A stretch of DNA of 64,000 bases from Chloroflexota bacterium (lineage in GTDB: Bacteria; Chloroflexota; Limnocylindria; Limnocylindrales; CSP1-4). Shown piece after piece: positions 44,288-55,039 of this stretch. Below the pieces are notes generated by a model, which saw nothing but the letters and a program-made list of their open reading frames with translations, was not told the DNA's origin and ran no database searches. A program made the translations under genes and the position numbers. How positions within the stretch are numbered: the first letter of the stretch is position 1; each line of letters starts with the position of its first letter. The DNA lies in assembly GCA_016191345.1 (NCBI GenBank), contig JACPOU010000037.1, forward strand, positions 120,299 through 184,298, in the 5' to 3' direction.

Positions 44288-47137
44288 GTGGTCGCCGCCG
44301 ATCGAGAGGTCACCATCGACACCGTTGTGGGTCGAAGGGAGGAGTTGGCCTCGCTGGCGAGGTTTCTCGACGACGCGGCCGACGGGCCGAGTGCGCTCCT
44401 CTTGGCCGGGGTGGCGGGGATCGGCAAGTCGACGGTCTGGCGAGCCGGCGTCGACCTGGCTCGCCGACGCGACGTCCGAGTGCTCGTCAGCCGCCCCAGC
44501 GAGGCGGAGACGCAGCTCCCGTACACGGGGCTCGGCGACCTGCTGGCGAATGTCGGGGACGAAGAACTCGCCAGGCTGCCGCCTGCCCAGCGACGCGCCG
44601 TCGAGGTGGCGCTCCTGCGGACCGATGCAGCCGGCCAGCCGATCGAGCAGCGCGCCGTCGGCCTTGGCCTTCTTGCGATCCTGGGCCTGATGGCGAGCCG
44701 CGGCCCGCTGCTGGTTGCCATCGACGACGTCCAGTGGCTCGACGAACCTTCGGGCCGCGTGCTGCAATTCGCCCTCCGAAGGCTGACATCAGAACCCATC
44801 GGGGTCCTGGTCGCCTCGCGGCCGACCCAGCGCGGGACCGACGTACTCGGACTCGCCAGGGGAATGCCGCAGGCGTGGGTGCAGCACCTCGAAATCAGCC
44901 CTCTCGATCTCGCCGATGTCGACCGCCTGCTGCAGCTCCGCCTCGGCGTGTCGCTGCCGCGTGGGACCCTGCGCCGACTTCACGAGCTGTCGGCCGGGAA
45001 CCCGTTCTTCGCCCTGGAAATCGGCCGGGCGATCGGTCGACAGCGCGTTTCGACCGCCGGCGAGCACGGCCTGCCCGTGCCGGATACGCTCCGCGAGCTG
45101 GTACTCGAACGGCTGTATCGCCTACCCGGCACCACGCGGGAGGTCCTCCTGGCGGTCGCCGCGATGTCGCGACCGACCGTGGAGGCCCTCCACGCCGCCA
45201 TCCCGAACGACCGGCGTGTAACCGCCTCGATCGCGAGGGCTGAGAACGCCGGCGTCATCGAGGTCGATGGCGACGCGATCCGGTTCAGCCACCCGCTCCT
45301 CGGGTCCGTGCTCTATAGAGAGATGCCGCCGAACGATCGGCGGCGGCTCCACGGGCGGCTCGCCACGATCGTGCCCGACCAGGACGAACGCGCGCGCCAC
45401 CTTGCGCTGGGAGCCGTCGGGCGGGATGAGGCGGCGGCACGCGAGCTCGAGGACGCGGCGATCCGGAGCCGATCGCGCGGCGCGCCCGACGCGGCCGCGG
45501 GCCTCGCCGACCAGGCACGGCGGCTGACGCCGGCCGACCTGCCCACTGACGCGTCCCGCCGGACGCTCCTGGCGGCCGACGCCTACCTCGAAGCTGGGAT
45601 GAGCGCCCGCGCCGCGGAGTTGCTCGAGCCCCTCGTGGAGTCCCTGGCGCCCGGCCCGGATCAGGCACGAGCGCTGCTGGGCCTCGGGCGCGTTCGCATG
45701 ATCGAGGCGGGACTCCGGCAGGCCGAACCGCTGCTGGAGCAGGCGATCGCCGTTGCGGGGGACGATGCACTCCTCCAGGCCTCGATTGGGCGTGACCTCT
45801 CGACGGCGCTGACCCAGACCGGCGACCTTCGCCGTGCCGAGGCCGGTGCACGCCGCACGCTCGAGTGGGCCGAGCGCACCACGTTACCCGAGCTGGTCGG
45901 CTCCGCGCTCGTGCAGCTGGCGATGGTCGAGTTCCTGCTTGGATCCGGGATCCGCAACGATTTATTGGAGCGCGCGGCCGGCCTGACGACGGACGATCAC
46001 GACCTCGCGCAGGGCACCTCGCCGGCGTATGTGCCGACGGACCTCGTCTGGGGGGCCGTGCTGAAATGGTCCGACCAGTTCGACCTGGCCCGGCGCCGCT
46101 TCGATGCGGTCCGGAGTCGAGCGGTCGCCAGCGGCGACGAGACGCCGTGGCTGTCGCTGCTCTTCCAGGCAGGCGAGCTGGAGCTCTGGGCCGGGCGCTG
46201 GACAGTGGCGTGCGACCTGGCAGACGAGGCCCGCGCAACGGCAGATCGGCGCCTTCCGGCGATGCAGCAGGATCATGCCTATCTGATCGCCGCGATCGAG
46301 GCACATCGCGGCAACGTGCCCGCGGCCCGCGCCGCCGCGGAGATCGCATTCGGGCAGGCAGAGCGCACCGGTGATCTCCGCCTCCTCATCCGCGCCCATG
46401 CCATCCTCGGCTTCCTCGAGCTGTCGCTCGGTGACGTGGCGGCCGCGGCCGCGCGCCTCGAGCAGGCCTGGGCGCCGTTCCGAGGCGCGGGCTACGACGA
46501 TCCCGGCGTGATCCGGTTCGCACCCGACCTCATCGAGGCGCTGGTGATCCACGGCGAGGTCGACCGGGCCGGCGAGATCCTCTCGTGGCTGGAGGAACGG
46601 GGCTCGGCCCTCGACCGACCATACGCTCTGGCAACGGGCGCTCGCTGCCAGGCGCTCGTCCTGAGCGCGGCGGGGAAGGTCGATGCCGCTCTCGCAGCCG
46701 TCAGTGCGTCGCTGGAGCACCACCCCCGCTTGCCCCAGCCGTTCGAGCTCGCGCGAACGCTGCTGGTCCAGGGCAGCCTGCTGCGGCGAGCCAAGGCCAA
46801 GCGGGATAGTCGTGCCGCGCTCCTGGACGCGCTCGCCATTTTCACCGAGCTCGGCGCAAACCTGTGGGCCGAACGAGCGCGGGCCGAGCTGCGTCGGATC
46901 AGCGGCCGCGCCCCGACCGTCACGGGCCTGACCTCGACCGAGGCGCGGGTTGCGCAGCTCGCTGCGGACGGCTACGGGAACCAGGAGATCGCCGAGCGGC
47001 TGTTCGTGAGTGCAAAGACCGTCGAGGCGCATCTGACCCGGATCTACGACAAGCTCGGGGTTCGCTCGCGTGGCGAGTTGGCACGCCGGTCAAGAACCGG
47101 GGATATCCCCGATTTCACCACCGGCTCGGGCGCGTAG
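44288..47137 (+). CDS. Large ATPase (LAL)-type LuxR-family regulator
   Basis: A 949-residue signal-responsive transcription factor of MalT/LAL type. Near the N-terminus VVGRREELASLARFL and Walker A GVAGIGKST begin a STAND-type ATPase with Walker B LLVAIDDVQWLDEPS; a long helical TPR-like region follows; the last 70 residues are a LuxR HTH (LTSTEARVAQLAADGYGNQEIAERLFVSAKTVEAHLTRIYDKLGV). Such proteins switch on pathways when ligand and ATP bind. The frame runs open to 44138, but GTG 44288 sits just ahead of the conserved domain and behind a -10-like element. The start is uncertain. Confidence 0.85.
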   Translation: MVAADREVTIDTVVGRREELASLARFLDDAADGPSALLLAGVAGIGKSTVWRAGVDLARRRDVRVLVSRPSEAETQLPYTGLGDLLANVGDEELARLPPAQRRAVEVALLRTDAAGQPIEQRAVGLGLLAILGLMASRGPLLVAIDDVQWLDEPSGRVLQFALRRLTSEPIGVLVASRPTQRGTDVLGLARGMPQAWVQHLEISPLDLADVDRLLQLRLGVSLPRGTLRRLHELSAGNPFFALEIGRAIGRQRVSTAGEHGLPVPDTLRELVLERLYRLPGTTREVLLAVAAMSRPTVEALHAAIPNDRRVTASIARAENAGVIEVDGDAIRFSHPLLGSVLYREMPPNDRRRLHGRLATIVPDQDERARHLALGAVGRDEAAARELEDAAIRSRSRGAPDAAAGLADQARRLTPADLPTDASRRTLLAADAYLEAGMSARAAELLEPLVESLAPGPDQARALLGLGRVRMIEAGLRQAEPLLEQAIAVAGDDALLQASIGRDLSTALTQTGDLRRAEAGARRTLEWAERTTLPELVGSALVQLAMVEFLLGSGIRNDLLERAAGLTTDDHDLAQGTSPAYVPTDLVWGAVLKWSDQFDLARRRFDAVRSRAVASGDETPWLSLLFQAGELELWAGRWTVACDLADEARATADRRLPAMQQDHAYLIAAIEAHRGNVPAARAAAEIAFGQAERTGDLRLLIRAHAILGFLELSLGDVAAAAARLEQAWAPFRGAGYDDPGVIRFAPDLIEALVIHGEVDRAGEILSWLEERGSALDRPYALATGARCQALVLSAAGKVDAALAAVSASLEHHPRLPQPFELARTLLVQGSLLRRAKAKRDSRAALLDALAIFTELGANLWAERARAELRRISGRAPTVTGLTSTEARVAQLAADGYGNQEIAERLFVSAKTVEAHLTRIYDKLGVRSRGELARRSRTGDIPDFTTGSGA

Positions 47138-47140
47138 GCT
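47135..47140 (+). promoter_or_regulatory. -10 element TAGGCT, leaderless start
   Basis: TAGGCT overlaps the regulator stop (TAG at 47135-47137); six bases later the ATG at 47147 begins. Second example of a stop codon reused within a -10 element. Confidence 0.45.
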
Positions 47141-47146
47141 CGACCG

Positions 47147-47551
47147 ATGTTGGACACGAGCCACGCCGGCGACGCGATCGTGAGACGGGCGATCGATGAG
47201 CTCTCCGCCGGCGGTCGCGGGTTGTGCGGGACGATCCTCGCCACGGACGTGCGCTGGCATGAGCCCGGCCGGAGTCTGGTTGCCGGCGACTACCAGGGCT
47301 GCGACGAAGTGGAGGGCTCGCTGTTCACGCGGCTGCGCGAGCTGAGTGACGGCACGTTCGCCGTCGTTGCGTGGGAGGGAGTGTCGGTCGACGGCGGCCG
47401 AGCCGTCGCGATGTATGTGGTTCGCGCGACACGGGCCGGCCGGGATCTCCTGAGCAGGGACGTGTGTATCGTCGAGATCCGCGACGGCGCGATCGCCGAG
47501 GCGCAGGTCTACCACGCCGACCAGCACGCCTGGGACCGCTTCTGGTCATGA
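47147..47551 (+). CDS. NTF2-like/SnoaL-like domain protein
   Basis: A 134-residue single-domain protein with the NTF2-like cone fold: helical N-terminus, LATDVRWHEPGRSLVAGDYQGCDEVEG, then FAVVAWEGVSVDGGRAVAMYVVRATR and a closing strand VCIVEIRDGAIAEAQVYHADQHAWDRFW. Members are ketosteroid isomerase-like enzymes or ligand-binding proteins; no catalytic assignment is possible. Its stop overlaps the start of the metallo-hydrolase gene (ATGA), so the two work as a unit. Confidence 0.8.
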   Translation: MLDTSHAGDAIVRRAIDELSAGGRGLCGTILATDVRWHEPGRSLVAGDYQGCDEVEGSLFTRLRELSDGTFAVVAWEGVSVDGGRAVAMYVVRATRAGRDLLSRDVCIVEIRDGAIAEAQVYHADQHAWDRFWS

Positions 47552-48396
47552 GGCTCGCGATCGGGGCGACCGAAGTCCACCGGGTTCGCGACGGCACAGA
47601 TCGCGTCCCGCCGGACATGATCCTCGCTGGCGCACCGCCAGACGAGCTGGCCACGGCCGTGATCGGCCACGCCGACGCCGAGGGCATGCTTCCGGTCGCG
47701 TACGACAGCCTGCTCATCCACTCGGGCGGCCGGGTCGTCCTCGTCGACGCAGGGCTCGGGGAGCTGAGCGAGTCCGAGGGCGCCGGCGGAAAGCTGGCGT
47801 CCGGGCTGGCTTCACTCGGCATCGCACCCGAGGATGTCGACGTCGTGGTCATCTCGCACGGCCACGCGGACCATATCGGTGGTCTGATACGCACGTCCGG
47901 CGATGTCCGGGTGCCGGTCTACGGCCGGGCAACGCACTGGTTCTGGCGGGACGAATGGACGTTCTGGACGTCGGAGACCGTGCTGGCCTCGATGCCTGTC
48001 GACCTCGCCGAACCGGCGCGAGCGTGCCTGCCCCCGCTCGCCGATGCCGACCTCGTGGAGCTCGCCGATGCCGAGCAGGAGGTCGCACCCGGCATCGTCG
48101 TCATTCCCGCGCCGGGCCACACGCCGGGCCATGTTGCGGTGGTGATCGAGTCGAATGGCGAGCGCGCGACCTATCTCGGAGATTCGGTCTTCCACCCGCT
48201 CAACGTCGCGTACCCCGACTGGGCGTGCGTGTTCGATGTCGATCGGGTGGCAGCCGCGGCCAGCCGCGGCTGGCTGCTCGACCGTGCCGCTCGAGATGGG
48301 AGCCTCGTCCTTGCCGCCCACCTCGGCTCGCCGGGCAGAGTCCAGCCACGCGGCCACGGCTATCGCTTCGTGCCAGAAGCTGGCGCCATGGACTGA
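47548..48396 (+). CDS. Metallo-beta-lactamase-fold hydrolase
   Basis: A 282-residue MBL-fold enzyme. Zinc ligands are visible in ISHGHADHIGG (HxHxDH), PGHTPGHVAVVIE, YLGDSVFHPL and the late His in LAAHLGSPG. The sequence resembles lactonase/quorum-quenching-like and general MBL hydrolases. Coupled translation with the NTF2-like gene and position after the LuxR-family regulator suggest a small regulated catabolic or detoxification unit, possibly acting on a lactone or thioester. Substrate is inference. Confidence 0.88.
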   Translation: MRLAIGATEVHRVRDGTDRVPPDMILAGAPPDELATAVIGHADAEGMLPVAYDSLLIHSGGRVVLVDAGLGELSESEGAGGKLASGLASLGIAPEDVDVVVISHGHADHIGGLIRTSGDVRVPVYGRATHWFWRDEWTFWTSETVLASMPVDLAEPARACLPPLADADLVELADAEQEVAPGIVVIPAPGHTPGHVAVVIESNGERATYLGDSVFHPLNVAYPDWACVFDVDRVAAAASRGWLLDRAARDGSLVLAAHLGSPGRVQPRGHGYRFVPEAGAMD

Positions 48397-48612
48397 CGGC
48401 GCGCGGCCATTCCGCCGCGCGGCGGCTCCGGCGCCCCCGATCGGATTCGAATTGAGAACGGGCGTTCGATATCGTTGGCACCGAGTCCGACACGCCGGCC
48501 GGTGCACAACTCGGCGGGTCGCCGTGGAATACCGAGCCGCCAGCGGTGGATGAACGAGGCCGGGACGTGGATGTGGGCCGCCCGAGCGTGGATGGCCCGC
48601 CGGGACCGCCTG

Positions 48613-48628
48613 CCACAACATGTAGCGC
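48613..48628 (+). promoter_or_regulatory. NrdR-like box 1
   Basis: CCACAACATGTAGCGC matches 11 of 16 positions of the NrdR consensus ACACWATATMTWGTGT by eye. Its core is a near-inverted copy of box 2. Confidence 0.6.
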
Positions 48629-48645
48629 CGCGCACCCGAAGGCCA

Positions 48646-48661
48646 CCACTACATCTTGTGG
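48646..48661 (+). promoter_or_regulatory. NrdR-like box 2
   Basis: CCACTACATCTTGTGG matches 13 of 16 consensus positions. It is 33 bases from box 1, about three helical turns, the usual arrangement for cooperative NrdR binding. Confidence 0.7.
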
Positions 48662-48668
48662 TTTGGGC

Positions 48669-48697
48669 TTGACTGCCACCCACTCCAAGCGTACAGT
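48669..48697 (+). promoter_or_regulatory. nrdJ promoter
   Basis: TTGACT at 48669-48674, 17 bases, TACAGT at 48692-48697. It begins eight bases after NrdR box 2. Predicted start near 48704. Confidence 0.65.
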
Positions 48698-49020
48698 TCG
48701 AGGGTCGCTCGATCGACGCCGCCCAGCCTCCGTTCGGCCGCCACGGGACCACGAAGGGCTCATCGCCCGGTCCCCGAAGGTGCCCCCTCCGGACCCGAGG
48801 CCCGCGACGAGATTGGGCGCAGGGACTCGACTCGCAGCTACAGGCCGGCACCGCCCAGCGGCCGGCCGCGGCAACGGCTCGAGCACCCAGGCAGTGCAGA
48901 GCAGCGGATCCCGCTTCGGCGCCGCGAGACCTCCGAGGGGGTCTCGCCCACGCCGCGACGGAGAAGGCGTAGACCGGACCGGCGAGGAGCGCCGGACGGA
49001 GTGAGAGGGAGAGACACGAG

Positions 49021-52260
<3,240 letters not shown>

Positions 52261-52285
52261 TCCGCAGGCGCTGCGAATGAACGAA

Positions 52286-52313
52286 GAAGCCCCGGTCCAG
52301 GGATCGGGGCTTC
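52286..52313 (+). terminator. Terminator hairpin after nrdJ
   Basis: GAAGCCCCG, ten-base loop, CGGGGCTTC, starting 26 bases after the nrdJ stop. The A/T-containing ends resemble an intrinsic terminator, though only a short T stretch lies within the 3' arm. Confidence 0.6.
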
Positions 52314-52347
52314 TGAGCGTCCGCGAGTCCCAGTGTCAGGAGGAGGC

Positions 52348-53274
52348 GTGAGCAGGTTTGAAGTCGGGGTCGTGCTGAATACGGGCGAGTGGGGGCCCGA
52401 GCGGGCGCTCGCGCGTTGGAGCGCGCTCCGGGAGATGGCGCTTCGGGCGGAGGCGCTCGGGTTCGACACGGTCTGGACGCCCGACGAACTGCTGTGGCTG
52501 CCCAAGGAAAAGCCCCCGATCGGGTTCTGGGAGGGCGTGGCCATGGCTGGCGCGGTCGCGGCGGTCACGACGCGGATCAAGGTCGGGACGTGGGTCCTGT
52601 CGGCGCTCCACCGCAACGCGGGCATCACGGCGAAGGCGGTCGAGACGCTCGATGAGATCAGCAACGGCCGCTTCGTCCTCGGGCTCGGGTCGGGCCATGC
52701 CGGGGGCCAGGCGCACGCGTTCGGGCTGCCCGAGGACAAGGTCTTCGGCCGCTTCGAGGAGGCGCTGCAGGTCATCGTCCCGCTCCTCCGAGGAGGCCGC
52801 GCCGACTTCGAAGGAACGTGGCACGCGGCTCGTGGCCTCGTGCAGCTCCCGCAGGGCCCCAGGCCGGGACAGATCCCGATCATGATCGGCGTCCACGGGC
52901 CGAAGGGCCAGCGGCTTGCCGCCCAGTACGCCGATATCTGGAGCTGCTACGCAGAAGAGAGAAGCGACATGTCCGAGCTCGGTCCACGGCTCGCCACGCT
53001 CGAGGCCGCCTGCGCGGACGTCGGGCGCGACCCGGCGACCATTGGCCGATCGGCCGGGATTTCCGTCCGACCCCTCGATACCGGACCGGATCCGACGGGT
53101 GAGCACCTGACCGGCACACCGGAGCAGCTCGCGGACGCCATCCGGACCTTCCGCGAGGGTGGCTTCACCCAGGCGGAGCTGCTCGTGACGCCCGCCTCGG
53201 TCCAGGCCGTCGAAGCTCTCGGCCCGGTCCTCGAACTCCTTCGGGCCGACGACGAGCAGGCCGAGTCGACGTAG
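52348..53274 (+). CDS. LLM-class F420-dependent oxidoreductase
   Basis: A 308-residue luciferase-like TIM-barrel enzyme, probably F420-dependent. The N-terminus reads FEVGVVLNTGEWGPERALARWSALREMALRAEALGFDTVWTPDELLW; later IKVGTWVLSALHRNAGITAKAVETLDEISNGRFVLGLGSGHAGGQ and IPIMIGVHGPKGQRLAAQYADIWSCY are standard family blocks. The GTG at 52348 is preceded by AGGAGG; an in-frame GTG at 52333 is less likely. It is a different subgroup from the enzyme at 9500. Its 3' end abuts the truncated antitoxin reading frame. Confidence 0.87.
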   Translation: MSRFEVGVVLNTGEWGPERALARWSALREMALRAEALGFDTVWTPDELLWLPKEKPPIGFWEGVAMAGAVAAVTTRIKVGTWVLSALHRNAGITAKAVETLDEISNGRFVLGLGSGHAGGQAHAFGLPEDKVFGRFEEALQVIVPLLRGGRADFEGTWHAARGLVQLPQGPRPGQIPIMIGVHGPKGQRLAAQYADIWSCYAEERSDMSELGPRLATLEAACADVGRDPATIGRSAGISVRPLDTGPDPTGEHLTGTPEQLADAIRTFREGGFTQAELLVTPASVQAVEALGPVLELLRADDEQAEST

Positions 53275-53534
53275 GAGCGGCGCTCGGCGAGGCGGGCGGG
53301 GAGCGGTTCGTCATCGAGCGGGTTCGGCGGCCCCTTGCCGTGCTGGTGTCCGTGGAGGACGGGCATCGGCTGACTGATGACCACGAGGCTCGTCGGCTGC
53401 GCACCGAAGCGGCCCTGAACCGGCTCGCGGCCCTCGGGCGGGAGCTGCGCCAGGGGGAGTCGACACCCGATGCCGTCGAGGCGATCCGGCTGGATCGCGA
53501 CACCCACGACGTCAGCGGGCCCGGGGCCGGATGA
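53271..53534 (+). pseudogene. 5'-truncated Phd/YefM-like antitoxin
   Basis: The frame encodes GGERFVIERVRRPLAVLVSVEDGHRL, the middle part of Phd/YefM-type antitoxins, followed by a helical toxin-binding C-terminus. The usual N-terminal part that dimerises and binds DNA (about 20-25 residues) is absent: upstream, the frame merges into the 3' end of the oxidoreductase gene with no ATG, GTG or TTG before GTG 53340. Translation from 53340 would give 64 residues lacking the conserved RFVIER strand. It ends one base before the toxin start. Coordinates mark the open stretch from the gene junction. Confidence 0.6.
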
Positions 53535-53535
53535 G

Positions 53536-54069
53536 GTGAACGAGAGAAAGGTTCTCGTCCTGGACGCGTCGGTCGCGCTGGCGGTCATCCGCTCCGAACC
53601 TTCCGGAGCTGCCGCGGCGACGTTGATCTCGCGGCATCGATCTGCCGCTGGTCGGCTGATCGTCCCGGATCAGTTCTGGCTCGAGCTTGCCAATGTCCTG
53701 AGCCGTCGGTACGGCGCAAGCCCGGAGCAGGTCGTCGAGGCATTCCAGGCCATGGACGACCTCGAGATCGAGACGGTGCAAATGGACCGCCCGCTGCTGC
53801 TCCTCGCGCTGGACGTCCAGCACCGCTCCGGGCTGTCGGCATACGATGCCATCGATCTCGCACTCGCCGAGGCCGAGGACTGCGGACTCCTCACGCTCGA
53901 CGCCCATCTCGGCGCGGCGGCGGGTGCCCGGCTCGTCGCGATCGAAGGTTCGGATCGCCACCGCCTCGCGGAGGCGCCGGCCGCGTACGGCGGCAAGGGC
54001 ATCGACTGGGCCCGCTTCGGCCCCTACCTTGCCTCACTCCGAGCCGAATTCGGCCCCCAGTTCGATTGA
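53536..54069 (+). CDS. vapC: PIN-domain toxin (VapC-like)
   Basis: A 177-residue PIN ribonuclease, presumably cleaving tRNA or another RNA when unopposed. Acidic site residues are all present: VLDASVALAVI, FWLELANVLSRR, SAYDAIDLALAEAEDC and LLTLDAHL. The C-terminal 40 residues after the PIN core are an extension. The GTG at 53536 follows the antitoxin stop by one base, the typical toxin-antitoxin coupling. The toxin appears intact whereas its partner lacks a 5' end. Confidence 0.82.
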   Translation: MNERKVLVLDASVALAVIRSEPSGAAAATLISRHRSAAGRLIVPDQFWLELANVLSRRYGASPEQVVEAFQAMDDLEIETVQMDRPLLLLALDVQHRSGLSAYDAIDLALAEAEDCGLLTLDAHLGAAAGARLVAIEGSDRHRLAEAPAAYGGKGIDWARFGPYLASLRAEFGPQFD

Positions 54070-54080
54070 AGCCGGGCAGC

Positions 54081-54233
54081 ATGAAGCCGGGCATGACTGG
54101 CTGGTCGGTCCGTCTGACCCTACGCCGACCCGGCCGTCCGGCCATGAGCGCCGCGAATGATGTGGCGCGCCCGGTCTCGGCGCTGCCTGATGGCGAGGAC
54201 GTCCTTCGTACCGAGCCACGAGTCGTGGACTGA
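54081..54233 (+). CDS. Possible small protein, low support
   Basis: A 50-residue open frame starting at ATG 54081 with codon use resembling real genes (last part MSAANDVARPVSALPDGEDVLRTEPRVVD). No ribosome-binding site, no family and no motif are visible; it may be a remnant of a gene lost from this accessory stretch. Confidence 0.2.
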   Translation: MKPGMTGWSVRLTLRRPGRPAMSAANDVARPVSALPDGEDVLRTEPRVVD

Positions 54234-54244
54234 CGTCTGTGGCG

Positions 54245-54250
54245 TATCAT
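54245..54250 (+). promoter_or_regulatory. -10 element TATCAT before the HTH gene
   Basis: TATCAT ends five bases before ATG 54256, so a leaderless start there competes with ATG 54274, which has GGAG five bases upstream. Confidence 0.45.
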
Positions 54251-54255
54251 GCTCG

Positions 54256-54555
54256 ATGACTCACGGAGTGCAGATGCCGCAGATGAAGTCGTTCCTCTCC
54301 CCTGCCGAGGTCGCCCGCGATCTCGATGTCAGCACGAGCACCGTCCTTCGCCTGATCCACTCGGGGAGCCTGCCCGCGATCGCGGTCTCGGCGCGGATCT
54401 ATCGGATCCCGGCTGCCGCGTTCGAGAAATTCAAGGACGGGACGCTGACGACGCCGGCGATCGCGCCGCTCGGCGGGACCAGGCCTCGACCGAACATCGG
54501 CGGAGCGGAGCGGCTGCCGTCCGCCTCCAATCGTCCGCTGGCGCGCGCTCGCTGA
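54256..54555 (+). CDS. Excisionase/MerR-type helix-turn-helix protein
   Basis: A 99-residue DNA-binding protein (93 if ATG 54274 is used). The domain KSFLSPAEVARDLDVSTSTVLRLIHSGSLPAIAVSARIYRIPAAAFEKF is a complete excisionase-family winged HTH: LSPAEVA.DL, recognition helix STSTVLRLIHSG and wing residues YRIP. Such proteins act as recombination directionality factors or as small regulators in toxin-antitoxin-like pairs. Its stop shares a base with the start of the next gene (TGATG). Confidence 0.8.
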   Translation: MTHGVQMPQMKSFLSPAEVARDLDVSTSTVLRLIHSGSLPAIAVSARIYRIPAAAFEKFKDGTLTTPAIAPLGGTRPRPNIGGAERLPSASNRPLARAR

Positions 54556-55034
54556 TGGCGACGATCACCGAGCTGCGCCGCCACCTCGGGACGCTGTCGT
54601 CGATCCTCTGGAACTACGGCGCCACGTTCCCCGTTCCGACGCTCGACCACTACGGCGAACGGGAGGTCGGCTTCGCGCTTGCCGCCGAGCTGCCCGGTGA
54701 AACGCAGCCGAAGGCGACGCGCATCGAGCTCATGGAGATCTGGGCCCTGGAGCGCCGGGGCCGGTACCGCATCTCCGAGTACGCATACGACTTCATCGAG
54801 CATCCCCTCCGACGACGCCGAGCCTTCCATCGCCACCACGCAGATCACTTCGCGCGAGCGTTCGGGGTGGTCGTCCACGAGCACTGCGAGGAGCTCCTCG
54901 GCCAGCCGACGTGCGGACACTACTTCGGCCTGCCAGTGGACGCCTACGAGGCCCTCGACCACTTCCTCGCGGCCTGGGGTCAGCCAGCCGAGCTTGGTTG
55001 CGGCAGGATGCGATGCATGGGCGAGGCCGCCTGA
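54555..55034 (+). CDS. Hypothetical protein paired with the HTH gene
   Basis: A 159-residue protein, not recognised. It is rich in His and charged residues: ELMEIWALERRGRYRISEYAYDFIEHPLRRRRAFHRHHADHFARAFGVVVHEHCEE, and ends with GRMRCMGEAA. The RYRISEYAYDFIEHP block looks like a compact alpha/beta domain with possible catalytic or metal-binding His residues. One-base overlap with the HTH gene means coupled translation, as in two-gene toxin-antitoxin or regulator-effector modules; that interpretation is inference. Confidence 0.75.
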   Translation: MATITELRRHLGTLSSILWNYGATFPVPTLDHYGEREVGFALAAELPGETQPKATRIELMEIWALERRGRYRISEYAYDFIEHPLRRRRAFHRHHADHFARAFGVVVHEHCEELLGQPTCGHYFGLPVDAYEALDHFLAAWGQPAELGCGRMRCMGEAA

Positions 55035-55039
55035 GTCGC

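Larger units (their letters stand above)
48397..49020 (+). other. 624-base upstream region of nrdJ
   Basis: No convincing gene. It holds, in order, GC-rich sequence with a GCCGCGCGGC palindrome just after the hydrolase stop, two NrdR-like boxes, a promoter, and a predicted leader of about 317 bases with several stems, among them GGTGCC (48779-48784) with GGCACC (48847-48852) and GCGAGACC (48924-48931) with GGTCTCGC (48940-48947). Arg-rich frames on both strands here look like chance. Confidence 0.6.

Noticed and set aside
48704..49020. Cobalamin riboswitch ahead of nrdJ
   Set aside because: The position is right but the conserved core and B12 box could not be recognised; kept only as a leader worth testing.
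54081..54273. Attachment site or integrase remnant near the excisionase-like gene
   Set aside because: No integrase, no tRNA and no flanking direct repeat could be seen; the HTH gene is more likely a regulator.
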